A stretch of 64,000 bases of DNA from Macrocybe gigantea (taxonomy: Eukaryota > Basidiomycota > Agaricomycetes > Agaricales > Callistosporiaceae): assembly GCA_011319805.1 (NCBI GenBank), contig SJRY01000235.1:1-64000 (forward strand), written 5' to 3'. Each line of letters opens with the position of its first letter. Position 1 is the first letter of the stretch. Below are positions 22,000 through 34,622 of the stretch, in pieces. The notes under the pieces are model-generated. The model had not been told where the DNA came from. It saw only the letters and a program-made list of their open reading frames with translations, and made no database searches. Position numbers and translations under genes: made by a program.

Positions 22000-24696
22000 A
22001 TGACCTCCAAGTCAAGGGAACACTCCTCTGCTGACCGAAAACGGCATGCTCGGCCTCCACTGGACTCGCTCCAAACCGCAGAGACTTCGTCCCGTCCTAG
22101 CAAGTTTGAAATTGTGCAAAAGGCCCTCATGGCTCCATTCAACCATAAAAAGCAGGATTCAACGCGGATACTGGCCGACTGTATGCACCATTCCACTTTT
22201 TTTTCTCTCTTGATGTCATAAGAGGGGACGACTAGATGATAGCAAAAGTCTACCTCATTTCCGAAGTATTTATCTTCTGACTACTGACTGAACGTTGTCC
22301 TGCACAGTGGCTCCTGTGATAATGACGCCGCGAATGATCAACTCGGCCTCGACACTCTCCTCGCGTCCGCGAGCGTCCGTCAAAAACTCGGGCCTGTCCA
22401 AGTCGCGTCTGGACTTTGCAACACTGGGCAGAGCGCCGCTCGAGCGTCTAGGGCTTGGCACGCGACGGATTACGTCGCGGGACCTGCAGATTGTCGAGGC
22501 CACCGAAGAGCTGCTTGAGGCGGAGGTGCCCGAAGTGGAGGGCGTCGCGTCGGACGTGAGCCTCCTGCGCGGGTTTAACGCTACCATACCGAGCGCGGAC
22601 AAGAACCGCACGCGTCGGCGCCAGACGCGGAACATTGATACGCCTCGGCTTGGACTCAAGAAACTAGGCATGAGCGCGAGAGGGTTGCTCACTGAGGAGG
22701 ATGAACACGACGCGCAGAGCGCGACAAGCGAGGATGACATCGTTGTCGTACCCAAGGCAGACCAGCCCGGTGCGAAGAAGAGGGGAAAGAGAAAAGGTAG
22801 GGAAAGCTTGAGCACGGTCAAGACATTAGGAAAGGAGGAGTTGTCGCGGCAAACGAAGGAAATCATGCGAGACAAGGAGAATTTACACGTCGAAGGGCAA
22901 GTACAATAGTCATTCCCTCCATCCCTGTGCCCCTCATTGACGGGGCTTCAAAGAGTCTCATTAACAGCGAAATAGCAGAGATCACCAATAAGATCCAGGC
23001 TCTTGATGCCATTCGGTCCAAGTTGGAACAGGACCTTCTCAAGCTTCAAGAGGATGAGTTGGAACTCGACGATGAACGTGAGATTATCTTTGCCTCACGC
23101 GCCTAACACTTCTCTCATCTCTTCTCAAGTGGAAGGCGTGAAGGAGAGACTGGAGTTCGAGCGTTCCGTGAATAGGACTGTCAAGGCTTCAGCCCAACCC
23201 TTGCATCTACCGACAAGTTCGCGTCGCCGAAAGGGTATTGTTTTTGAGCAGGCACTGCTGCTCCGAATTTGGTATTCACGTTCTTTCGATAGGGCCTGCC
23301 TTCTTACCGTCGGAACACGACGAGTTGCCCCCTGGGGTCGCCTTCATGGTGAATATTTATCATTACCCATGATACCAACAAATAAGTGCTAATACATATG
23401 CAACATACATAGACACTCGAGGGTCACTCTATGCCAATCACTGCCTTGGACTTTTCCGAACCGTATGGCACGCTCGTCAGCGCGTCCCATGAAGACCCGC
23501 AGCCATGCGTATGGGACCTCTTTTCAGGCACCCAAGTCGGGCGTTTGCGTGGTCACAACGGCACTGTCAAGTGTCTGCAGGTGGAGGATCACGTTTGCCT
23601 GACAGGCAGTGAGGATGGAAACGTGAGATTGTGGGACTTGAGACGGGTGGATGACGATGAGAACGGTTGGGAAAAGGGGACATGGTCAGTCTAAGCGACG
23701 TCACAGAGGAGGACGAGGCGGCACAGGAGGGAACGACCGAGGCTAGGCTAAATGGGATCCGGAACTCGGACGACAAGCCGCTGGATCAGGATGAGCCTTG
23801 TGTTCGACTTCTGGAAGGACACACAAAGGCGGTCACGGCTCTGTACTTTGAGGACGAATGTCTGGTGAGGGACAAGAAGCACGGTGCAACGTTCGTTGTG
23901 CTGAAGTTGGTTTGTGAAATAGGTGACAGGCGCGTCGGACAAGACGCTTCGACAATGGGACCTCACGACTGGGCAATGTGTCATGACCATGGACATCCTC
24001 TGGGCGATCTCCCATCCCACCAGGTCCTCACCGATGACAACTCTGTCTAACCAGCTCTTCTCAGGCGCGACCGCTTCCATGGGCTCGTTCGCCGTACCGA
24101 CGCCACCTTACGTCGACGGGAGCTGGGACGTGTACGAAGACTTTGTCGGTGGAGTCCAGTTCTGGGGATACGGGCTCGTCAGTGGCAGTGGTGATGGGGC
24201 GGTTCGGATGTGGGATAGTGAGTATTGACGGGCTCTCTGTGAAATTGATGTTTATGTGCCCTTTCCCTTCACAGTGCGCACTGGACAGGCTCATAGGACA
24301 TTGCTCGGCCATACCGGCCCCGTTACATGCCTTCAATTTGACGAGCTCCACATTGTCAGCGGAAGCCTGGACAAAACTGTTCGCGTTTGGGATTTGCGAA
24401 CCGGCGGGACTTTTGAAACCATCAAATATGACCATGCCATTACATCGCTCCAGTTTGACACGAGGAAGATCGTGACCGCAGCAGGGGAGAATGGTATCAA
24501 GGTAGTAGAGTCCTTGTTCATGCATCTCTGTCACTGTCTTTCTAATCCGTTTTACAAGATATATAATAGAACTACGATGCAGCATTCTTCGCTCTTGACT
24601 AACGGACATACAAAGCCAGTAGAGAGGTTACGCTACATGGACAGATATCTAATATCCGGCGGCCGAGACTGTGCATTAAAAATCTGGTCGCTCTAG
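22000..24696 (+). CDS. MDV1: Mitochondrial division WD40 adaptor (Mdv1/Caf4)
   Basis: The adaptor bridges Fis1 on the mitochondrial outer membrane and the dynamin Dnm1 during fission. The N-terminus ([16 protein letters not shown]) leads to a basic region. A coiled coil spans [20 protein letters not shown] and [16 protein letters not shown]40 propeller follows, with units such as [41 protein letters not shown] and [20 protein letters not shown], ending [13 protein letters not shown]. About eight introns are needed. At 23676-23679 the frame changes by one missing base in a GGGG run between the second WD unit and the acidic insert; no intron fits there. A probable sequence error. Confidence 0.9.
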
Positions 24697-24890
24697 AATG
24701 AAAAATTAATCGCATAATTTTATCATCCGTCTTGCTCTCTTCCTAACTTGCAGTTCAAGGATCTAGTGATACCAATTTGGGTAATAGTGGGAGTTATACG
24801 GTCACGTGCGTTTGCGAATTCCGGATGTGAGATGAAAGACTCTTCAGAAACCGCGCGTTCTGCATTCTTTTCCCTTCTACCTCTACACGT

Positions 24891-27171
24891 ATGAGTTTCA
24901 AGGACTACCGATCGATTCCCCAACGCGTCTTGCAGCCCCTGAGAAAGGTGCCTTCTGCTGCCCTCGGTTCGCCGTCAGTGGTGAATGGTCCCCGAAGGGA
25001 CAGTGGTTTAGGAAAGGAAATAACTGGAGGATCAAGGATGTCTCTCGAGGTTGTGCCCGATAGTGAGGAAGAGCGAAGGTACTTGGCTTTGCTTCCTAAC
25101 GCTTGTACATCTCTTACAAAAAGTGGCAAGACGCATGGACGTCATTGAAATATCTTCCGATGAGGATGACAATCGCGACGCGTATGTTCTCGCCATAAGG
25201 TCCATTTTCATTCTTCTCAGCCACTTCTATGTAGCACTACATCGCAGCTGAAATCTTTGCCTGCAATACCGGGCTCTTGGCCGGAAACCCCAAAGCCACA
25301 AGCGAGAACGGCTACGGAGAGCAGGACAACTCTTTGTGACCAAGACGGCTCCGAAGAGTGCGTATAACACTTTCACCCCGAAAGACCAGATTAACGATTT
25401 ACGTCAACGTATAGAGAGGAATGGGTATTTCGTGATCGTAGACGCACCACTCCAGGACGGAGCTTCAGAGCACGTCGCATTGTCGAAAGCTCGGATTCGG
25501 ACCAAGACAGCGCCGAAGAAGTTCTCAGCCAGGTGACCCCCGAGATGGTCGAATTGTCCGACAGTTCACCGGAGCGTCCTGCTTTCACGCACCCCGGAAC
25601 CAGGCCTGTCAAATCAACGCCCGAACCTTTTTATGTAAACTCCGACGAGTCCGAAAGCAATGACGATGACGGGGCTATTCTAACCTTGCAAGTCATCTAC
25701 GGAATTGAGGGAGTTCAGGTACTGACACAGTAAATATCGTAGGGATGAACCAAAGAGTGCCAGAAAGCCCATACGCATAAAGACGAGTTTAGATGTCGTT
25801 GGAGCCCCAGCCGAGTTGCCCAGGCAAAGAGACACTGCAAACAAGAAACCTGTCGTCTTCTCAGTCGCAGACCGTACGCCGGCCGATCTTACTTTGTATG
25901 GCCTAACTCACGAGACAGCTCTAACGCCCTCCACCTCTCATTCGAGCTCGCCGACGAAGCCTAGCCAGCGGCGGCGCAGAAGAGGTAAAAAGGCGATAGC
26001 GGGGACGATCTCCTGAGACGTCGGAAATACGCTCAGGAGCTGTTCACGGAACTAAACAAGACCGTATTTGCGTGTGGCCTCCCGCACGACACGAAGCTCA
26101 GTTGGAGCAAGAGGTTGCTCACTACCGCAGGAAGGGCGAAATGGCACAAGTGAATATCCGTGATTATTTCGCGCACAGAGTATCGACCCATGTCACACTA
26201 GGTCAAGGGACGGCGTACAAGCGTCGGAAATTGAACTGGCGGAAAAGATTCTAGACAGTGATGGTGAGCCACCTATGCCTCTGAAAGCGGACAAGTAAGC
26301 AGAAATCAGGTCATTGCAGAGCGCATTCGTAATACCCTCTCCCATGAAATGTGCCATCTGGCATCTTGGGTCATAGATAAAAACCCGAAAGAGAATCATG
26401 GACATCTCTGGAAGCAGTGGTGAGCGCGTTGTTTATTTCTGGCTTTCGGTTCTACTCACACCAGCTTCTGTATAGGGCTGAGAGAGTCATGGTCAAGCGC
26501 CCAGAGATAGAAATTACGGTGCGACTGTTCTTGTCTGAACTGTACTATCATGATGCTGAATGCATTGTAAACATTAGACCAAACACAACTACGAGATTTC
26601 TTATCCATTTGAATGGAGTGGGTCTCACATACCTGTCATAGTTCTTTCTATTCACATACTTCCAGAATGTCAGAAATGTAACAAGATGTTCGTATCACCG
26701 ATGCACAAGTTCAATATCACCTACTGAGAAACAAACCTAGCTATGGACGTTTTAGTAAATCCATACGCCCGGACGAGTGTGGTCAGTGGTTTTGCAAGAA
26801 CCAAACTCGGATTTGGCCTTATCATTATCATTTCTTCAGTTTGTGGAGTTTGTAAGGAAGGGAGGTTAATTCCTTTGTTTGCCGAATCCAAGAGGGCTAC
26901 GGCGACACCCAAAACGAGTCGCAATGCGGCAACGAAGCCTCAAGGTAAGGCCAGAAAGTACAGCATCTCGATTGGGCTGTTGACAGTTATGTATTCAGAT
27001 TCACCGCATTCCATACCTCGCTCTTCAGCAGACGTTGCCAGCAGGCCTAGCGCAGTCGACTCTCCGAGCTTCAAGACGCTGGATGACGTCGATGAGTCCG
27101 AATCGGATATTGAGATTCTTACAACCACAATGATGGCGGTGGCCATCGCTGCGTCAGAGACGCGCACATGA
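24891..27171 (+). CDS. GCNA-like SprT-domain metalloprotease
   Basis: This family of nuclear proteases acts on DNA-protein crosslinks and binds SUMO. The N-terminal half is acidic and disordered, with SUMO-interaction-like motifs VIEISSDEDD and MVELSDSSPE. The SprT core begins RKYAQELFTELNKTVFACGL, then TKLSWSKRLLTTAGRAKWH. The zinc motif is HEMCH in RNTLSHEMCHLASWVID. A zinc-ribbon-like part follows: FEWKCQKCNK, YGRFSKSIRPDEC and CGVCKEGRLIPLF. It ends with another SIM-like DIEIL near the stop. Intron 25688-25742 starts GCAAGT. One base seems missing in a GGGG run at 26001-26004. The donor near 25182-25186 is ambiguous. Confidence 0.87.
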
Positions 27172-27333
27172 TGATCATTATATATGCATTCAGGATTTAT
27201 AGCGGGTATACTATCAAGTTGCACCTGTATTAGAATTATTGACAGAGCCGATAGTGTTACAGAGTATCAGAAAGGATGTATCTATGCATGTAAAAATACA
27301 ACGGGAGAGCATAAACGGGAACTAGGAATACAA

Positions 27334-29563
27334 TTATCGGATATATTTTTCAATGATGATGGGAAGTCTTGTGCCATTCTTCCATTCATTGGCAACGTAC
27401 GGCCTTGTCAGAATCGCATTGTATTTGACGATCTCGACATTGGGCACTGGCTTGAAGACGAATTGCGTGAGAAGTTGAGCGAGGAAAATTTTGATCTCTG
27501 CGATGGAAAATTTGTAACCTAGGCAAGAGTGAGGGCCTAATCCGAACGTCATCACGTTTCCGAGGCCGGGATGGGCAGGAGAGCGAGCATTTGCTGGGAG
27601 GTCTGACCAACGTTCAGGGCTTCAAGCACCATCATCAGAAGCGGAGAGAAAAGGTTGAACAATGGTGACATACTCGAATTCTCGCGCATCCTCGCCCCAA
27701 ATTTCCTTGGAGAGATTCAGACCTTCGATGGGAATATGAATATAGCTACCCTTGCGGATCCGAATGTACCCGTTCTTGCTGATGACGGTTCCGTCGTGGA
27801 GGACAACGGGCGCCGAAACGGGGATCATATCATCTTTCGTCGCGACGCGGATGGTTCCGTGCACGGGTGGGCACACACGCAGTGTCTCGCGGACGACGGC
27901 ATCTAGGTACGGGAGACCCTCGAGGGCCTCCCAATGCTCCTTCGGGGACGGGTCCTCCGCAAGGCTGCGGTACGACGGTGGAGGCGTCCTGTGGCGTTCT
28001 TCTTTGCAGTTCAGCGTGGCAATGTCGACGTCAATGTCCGAGTCTGACATGTCGTAGGTCGAGGTCGAAGTTGTCAAAGAGAATATCTCGTCTCGGAGAC
28101 GAGTCTGAATGCCGGGATTGTGCGATAAGAGATGCAGGCACCACGAGACAGCGAGCGATACCGAATCTGAACCTGCCAGGAGGAATGTTGAGCACTGATC
28201 AAGGAGCTCATTGTCCGTGAGACGCTTGGAAGCGTCATCGGACAAATTCGCTTTGACTGAAAGACATTCATAAGCATTGAATTCTAGCCTGTAGAAAGGC
28301 CATCGGACGCACTTAGGAGACTGAGGATGTCTTTTCCCTCTATGTCATGTGCACCGGATTTTTCTTCCATGATGGCCTTTTTCTTCTTGGCAATCAGTTC
28401 CTTGCCCGTTTCATTGATGACCATTAAACTTTCGTTGACAATTTTGGTGCCCTCGTCGGGCTAGATGCATGCTGAGCACCCGGAAAATAGCGACGAGAAG
28501 AAAAGTATGCCTACCCAAAGTTTGCGAAGAATGGGAAAGAACAGCTCCAAAACACTTCGCAACTGCGGTGCCTGGTCTGCGACTTTGAACATGCGACGAT
28601 ATGCTTGGTACATCTCTTCCGTTTCGTCAGTCAGCGAATCAAACGCGTAGTTGAAACCTGCGAGTCCGATAACGTCAAAGGAGGCTCGCGAGAGCCAGTG
28701 CGCGATATCAAGCGTGACACCCCTGAGTTTCTCGGTTGGTGGTGGAAAAGGAGCATATGCCGGAGGTGGATCCAGAGGATATTTGCCATCATTAACGGCA
28801 GGATGCACCAGACCATCTAGCTTGGAGCAAAGTTCCTTTGCTTTCTGGACGAAAATAGGTGTCATGCTCTTGATCGATTCGGTGGTAAATGCTGGGCCGA
28901 TCAGACGCCGCTAGGTGTTATATCTGAGGGAAGCGGGGCGACATGGAGAATCCATTTACACTTACCTGGTGCTTGTGTTCCGCACCCTCCATGGAAAATA
29001 TACCTAGAGGCACCCTCTATCAGCATTGAGGCAAATAATTTAGGAGAGGATACGAACCTCGTCCTATGTATCTGGCCAGGAGAGTCCTCGTTTGCCAGGG
29101 TTTCTCGTAAATGGCGGAGCTCAGGACATGAGAAATGACACGGAAATCGAAAGACATCAGACGATAGTCATGCTGCAAGTTTGTGGGGTATCAGCTTGTA
29201 CAGGATCAGTCAGACACAGAAGATTACCTTGCCGAAACCATGGAACCTAAAGGTCTGACCATACTTCTTGGTCCAATCATTGTGGGTGTTCGCGCTGAGT
29301 TTTGGGCTGTGACATGAATGTGAGTGAGGCGGATATAATCATAATGGTCCAAACACGACTCACTCCATGACATCGCGAAAATGGTTCTGTAACGCGGAGC
29401 CATCTGGCCCTGGGAGGTGCCGCAGAGGGTCTGAGAGTGGCGACACCAGAAGCATATTCAGGAACCATAGCAGGCCTCTACTGATGAGCAATAAAGCGGT
29501 CACCACGGCGACCTTGACCGTCAACGTGAGGACGGAACACAGGGTAGTTATAATGGCGGACAT
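27334..29563 (-). CDS. Cytochrome P450 monooxygenase
   Basis: This is a membrane-anchored haem-thiolate oxygenase. It begins with a hydrophobic N-terminal anchor (VVTALLLISRGLLWFLNMLL) followed by HLPGPDG. The I-helix oxygen-activation motif is FLLAGSDSVS and the K-helix ExxR is ETLR. FDPERW leads to the haem loop FGLGPHSCLGYKFSIAEIK, whose Cys ligates iron. Eight or more introns splice without any frame break. The I-helix carries Ser where many P450s have Thr. The CYP family and substrate cannot be assigned by reading alone. No biosynthetic partners sit beside it, so membership of a secondary-metabolite cluster is not supported. Confidence 0.93.
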
Positions 29564-29738
29564 CTCGAGAGAGATAAGCGGGAGGATGCTATAGCATTGT
29601 TACTTATATATGGTGATATATTGGGCCACAACGCGATCGCCGTGATGGTGTTGACTATACCATATCCGGGCACTCGAAAGGGAGTCCTATATCAGGCAGT
29701 ATAATCCATATAATATTCTTGTTTGGTGAACAACTAAT

Positions 29739-29824
29739 GCCCGCCTAGCTCAATCGGATAGAGCGTCAGACTCTTAAGTCACAAGGCGATCTGAAGGCTG
29801 CGAGTTCGACCCTCGCGGTGGGCT
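29739..29824 (+). tRNA. tRNA-Lys (anticodon CTT) with a 12-nt intron
   Basis: The acceptor stem GCCCGCC pairs with GGTGGGC (29817-29823). The D-stem is GCTC/GAGC and the T-arm is GCGAG TTCGACC CTCGC. The anticodon stem TCAGA pairs with TCTGA only if about 12 nt after position 37 are removed, leaving the loop CTCTTAA with anticodon CTT. It lies between the P450 and the uS14 gene. Confidence 0.93.
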
Positions 29825-30063
29825 AATGAGTTCCTTATTTTTTTCTCTCATGCTAATTGATCGGGGCTTGAACCTACTACACACACAACTGTATAGTATT
29901 ATGTAACCCTCCTATTCTGGACACAGAGATTAATCACATCCAGCGTCGCAAATCCAAGGCAAATTCGTCGGGCACAGTGAGCAGGCGTTGGGCCTTTTTG
30001 ACGTATCTTGTATCTTGAGCTGCTCTGCGTCTTCAGGCTTCTGCCAACCACCAAAACATAACA

Positions 30064-30371
30064 ATGACACACGACGCCATTTGGTTCTCCCGCCCTAGGA
30101 AATTTGGAAAGGGTAGCCGCCAGTGGTGAGTTGCATTTTGCAGTTCCGCAAGACGTCTCACTGATCTTTTTTTTTTTTGAAATTTATCGCGCGTTCGTTG
30201 TAGCCGTCTCTGCGCGCACCAGGCTGGTCTCATCCGAAAATACGGCCTCGATTTGTGCCGTCAATGCTTCCGCGAAAAGGCTGCAGCCATTGGCTTCGTC
30301 AAGGCATGTTCATCGCTTCCACTGGTACCGACGTGCGATCCTGAGCTTCTTCACACTTCTAGCACCGGTGA
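30064..30371 (+). CDS. RPS29: 40S ribosomal protein uS14 (S29)
   Basis: This small zinc-binding protein of the 40S head has the canonical length of 56 residues here. Exons are 30064-30125, 30204-30303 and 30363-30371. They read [20 protein letters not shown], then [15 protein letters not shown] and [17 protein letters not shown], then HR and stop. The four zinc cysteines (CxxC and CxxC) are present. The second intron begins GCATGT rather than GT, and the last exon is just two codons plus stop. Both are forced by the conserved VKHR ending. A pyrimidine tract precedes the first acceptor. Confidence 0.95.
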
Positions 30372-31042
30372 AACCTGGGGATCTTTTGATATCGATATTA
30401 GTTTTCCTTCGCGTATGAGATATGACATGCCCATGAATATGAATTCTTTTGGGAACTCGATCATCTCGATGTGCGACTGAATCGTCTTCACCCTGCTGCA
30501 CTCATTCCCTTCGCCTATGAATATCTCGTTCCGGAGTTCTGTATCCTTCTCAACAGCATGTCACGCTATCGGAAGAAAACATCAAAATCCACGAACTTGA
30601 TTAACGACTTTATACAGTTTGGCGTTTGGAATAACTACAGAATGACAGACAAATAGTGCTGCGACGAGTTACTATTAGACAGACAACCGAGTTAGGGAAT
30701 GATTGAGAAATAAACTGTACAAATGATTGGGGTGGGGAAAAAAAAAAAAGGCGGCAAAGGTGAAGAACGGTAATGAAACTGTTCAAGTCTTGAAAGCATA
30801 AAAAAGCAGTTGGTGAAAGAATATGCAGGTTGCAAATACAGTGTTGGTGTTGTGGTATGGCGGTTGATAGAAGAGACGCGCATAAGTGAACAATTCAAAA
30901 TGACCGAGTACTGTAGATCTTCGAGGTATAGGGCGTGGATAACGCTTCCGAGAAGATGATTAAAATGAACGTAGGTCCGTCTGTTGCAAAAGAGTGGCGA
31001 GAACATTGGCCGATTCAGGCGTGATCGGTCTTGACCACAGCT
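30372..31042. other. Convergent 3' region, no gene recognised
   Basis: This interval lies between the ends of the uS14 and PUF genes, which face each other. It holds only short unconserved frames and an A12 run near 30739, and presumably both 3' UTRs. Confidence 0.5.
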
Positions 31043-34000
31043 TTACATTCCATAGCCGAAGGCCGCTGATCGTTGGTAGGGATCAGTCAGAGCTGCCGCA
31101 CTTCCGAACGGGCTGACGTTTGCGTAAGATGCGCCCGAAAATCCGCCGTGGCCCTGCGGCGACGAGATGCTCTGGTTGTGCGCCGAGTTACCCTGCAGGA
31201 CGTAACCATCAATAGACTGCGGTTGCAAGCTATGCAACTGCGACGCCGTCAGGTGAGGTTGACCGTATGAACCAGCAGCCTGGGTTAGATGGTAAAGGCC
31301 GTTCTGAGCGTTGTACACATCGGATAGGGGGTTCGACTGATGCAGCGGCTGGGACATGTGGCGACCTGGCGTGTGAGGAACACCCATATTCTGATTAGTG
31401 ATGCCTAGATTGACGGAAGCATGTTGGCTGCTGCGTAAAATGCTATGGTTAAGCACATGCTCACGTTGGAGCTTGTTCTGAATCCTCTTCCCGTATGGAG
31501 TGTTGCGTATGAGTGGCAGCACAGGTCGGATGCCCTCAACAAGGAGGGCGCGTTGAGCAGGCTCAGCGTAATCCAGTGCAGTCTGATTAAGATCAGCCAC
31601 CAATCGCGACATGCCATTAAATATACTTACCTGGACACAGTAGTTCCCATAAGAGTCACGCAACAGTTTCTCAAGACGAGTACGGTTGAGTAACTCCTCG
31701 ATCAACATCTTCCGAGTGCTGTGTTCAGCTACACGCACACACTGTTCAAGATAAAATAGATAAGCAACGCAAATGACTTGCAAGGCTGAAACCGACCTTT
31801 TCGATAACATTCGAACTGAACTTCTGAACAGACAACGCACAGACATTCCCAGCGAACTGGCGAATCACAGCGTCGCTAAATCGATTGTCGTTCAAGTCGA
31901 GAATGTATTGAACAACCTGGTGAATGGTCAGACCAAAAGAGACGTCTCTGTAAGGTCATATCTCACGTAATTTCCGTAGGGATCCTGGACCAATGTCAAA
32001 GCGTTGTACGTGATTTCGTTAACAAGTTGGATACGCTGGTGGTCCGACGCATGGTCAATGCACCTCTGTAGAACGCAGCATCCGTGACGGTGAGTGGCAA
32101 CTTCGACGCAGTTGGCAGCAACAGCATTGTAGATGAACTGTTCTGTATGTTAGCAGTGATGCGTAAGTAGCGGAAAGGGGCATTTATACTTGATTGTCTT
32201 CTGGAGCCAGCTTGTTCAAGCATTTCTGAATGACGTGGTTACCATTCAGATCCTTGATAAGAACCACCACATGAAGACTGAGCGCAACAATGATAGAGTG
32301 GATCTGAACATCGTAACCAGGGTCAGTCTATCACGTCTCGTAAGTGTGATAGGGTGAGATTAGACCCAGCTATGCTCACCTGTCTGCGAGTCGACAAGAA
32401 GTCGATCATCTTCTGAACGGCACGAGTACCATGCATGTTAAGGGAAATGTTGACCAAATCCTGCGCGACGGACTCGCAGATCACATTGCGTTGCTCATCG
32501 GTAGCATGCTCTAACAGCTTCTGGCATAAGTAGTTCCCGAACGGGTCTAGGAAACAATGAGCACTAACAATTATCTGATATGCAAAAGACACTGACCAGT
32601 CATCAGATCCGCAAAGTGATTGAAAGTTTCCCGGAAGATCATATCTCTATGTTCAGGAACACCTTCTTCCAGCTTTTTCTGGAGGTACCGGCAACCATGC
32701 TGATCTTTGCACAATGCCGGAATCTCTCCTTGAAGATCCTCCAACCTTGTGCCAGCGAATCTGTTAACTGAAGCAAAGATCGCCAACTTGAGCACATTAA
32801 AAGACGGCTCGCTCGCTTCATCTACGCACATTCGCGGTCCATGTCCCCTCTTTTATGTTTCGGTCCATGTAGACCGTTCATTTTGTTCTCCCCAGTATTG
32901 CCCCGACCTGGCAGTCCTAGCCCATAGCGTGCGCCATTATGGTGATACAAAGCCGTAGAACCCGTAGTGCTGTTGGAAGAAATATTTGCGTTGATACCAC
33001 CCCGGAGGCCGGAATCAAAACCATAGGTGTTGTAGCGCCCATTTTCAGTTACACCGCTGAGACCGTATACATTGTCCATATATGCCGGCTGTTTCAACAA
33101 TCAGAATACTTCAACCATAACGGGTAAGTAAAAGAGGTCACCTCGTCCAAACCGTTTGATCCTACAGAATTAAATGTAACATTGTCGAATTGACTCGATG
33201 GAAGTCTCGAAAGCGATGCCTGTAATTCACCCGCATTGACAGCGCCATCTCCAAGGGCATGCAACCCTTGTGTAGACAAACGCTTGTTCAGAGAATGGGT
33301 GTCAGGCGTGTGGGGCGTGACGGGAGACTTGAGATGAACAGCTACATTAGGGACAGCACCGAGAGGCGTCGCTGGAACAGAGCGTGGTGCAACAGTCATA
33401 TTATCAAGTAAGCTGGGTGGAGAGCTGCGCCTAGAAGCAGAACCCTGGGCCTGGGAAAGACCCGACACTTGGGTATGTTGTTGCAGGAGGGGCGTCGCAG
33501 AGGCGGACACCGTTGCAGCAAGTTTAGCTGATGAACGATCATCCGTGGGGCTGGACAATGTCAGGTTCGGGTTCGTCACCGTCCTTCTCTCCGCGCGGGA
33601 AGCGAGACCATCCGGTCCACGTGGTGCACCAGGGAACTGAGGCCATTCGGAGGGCTTGCTATCTCTCGGGTCCAAGTTACGATAGTGCGAACGAGGAGAT
33701 GCCTGGGAGATGTGCGCCAAGTCAAGGGCCGCAGAAGATGCAGACACCTAATGCAAGATCAGCAACGAATAATAGAATACAAAACAAGAGGCACATGCCT
33801 TGCTCGGGTAAGAGGCGTGGTATTTGTCATCGTCTGAAGTGGGAAGATTACGCATGGCGTCTGCATGAATGAGAGGTGGGAAGCAAGATCAGGTAATTAA
33901 GGACGTACTGTGCATCTCCTGGTCGAGCTGCTCGTCCAACATCATGCCAGCATTGTAAGGACTCGTGTAACGTGCGGCTTCGTCATCACCGTAACGGGAG

Positions 34001-34622
34001 TTGCCTCTCATCAAAATTGAAGCCGAAACCGGGGCAGGCACAGGGGAAGCCCTGTTGGAACGCTCTCCGGCCAGAGAAAGGCCCTGAAGATGGCCGGCCA
34101 ACTCCTCGTCATGGCTACTAGCGGAAGTGCGACGACTGGCAGGCATGCTCTTCGCACCAGCGGCTCTGTAACTTTGACTGTTTCCGTTGGGAGCAAGCGG
34201 CACATCCGGGGAGAGGTTGACGGAAGGAGCGTAGGTGACAGACTTTCTCTTGTCTACGACTGTCCCAACCGCCCTGGAAAGAATCTCGGCATCGACAGAG
34301 TGCAAGTGGCCGGTGCGGATACTGAGCTGAGGGTCGCCGTTGAGAATAGCGTTCACGCGGGGAGGGGTGGTCGGAGCGGACACAGCGAGGTGTTGGAGGC
34401 CGCCATTACCATTCGGAACGCCCGATTCCAGAGGAATGCTGAGAAGCTCTTGAGCTTGAGCTTGCTCGAGAGCCCGCATGGAATCGTCGAACATTTTGCG
34501 ATGGAGGGCTCGCTGACGTTCGTGTTCGAGGCGTTTGAGCTCTACCCGCTGTTGCGGGGAGAAGGTTAACTCGAGTGGGAGAAACATGGCAAAGAGGACC
34601 GTACAGCGGACATATCAGGCAT
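31043..34622 (-). CDS. Pumilio/PUF RNA-binding protein
   Basis: PUF proteins bind UGUA-type sites in mRNA 3' UTRs and repress or localise the message. A long disordered, Ser/Pro-rich N-terminal half (about 34600-33000) is followed by a complete Pumilio domain. The repeats include ALCKDQHGCRYLQKKLEEG, DPFGNYLCQKLLEH, NMHGTRAVQKMIDFL, DLNGNHVIQKCLNKL, RHGCCVLQRCIDHAS, DPYGNYVVQYILDL, KFSSNVIEKCVRVAE and DSYGNYCVQTALDYA. Domain entry spliced as REFNRFAGTRLEDL resembles the Puf4/Mpt5 group. A Gln/Asn/Ser-rich tail ends at 31043. For the start I prefer ATG 34622, an 18-nt exon spliced over intron 34549-34604; ATG 34587 reading straight through is the alternative. No frame break was found. Confidence 0.9.

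Noticed and set aside
22270..22875. 201-codon minus-strand frame
   Set aside because: Antisense shadow of MDV1 exon 2; Ser/Arg-rich by codon mirror.
22890..22960. Possible frame break in MDV1 before the coiled coil
   Set aside because: A 52-nt intron (about 22902-22953) joins VEGQ to [10 protein letters not shown] in frame.
27334..31043. Secondary-metabolite cluster around the P450
   Set aside because: Neighbours are a protease, a tRNA, a ribosomal protein and a PUF protein; no backbone enzyme is present.
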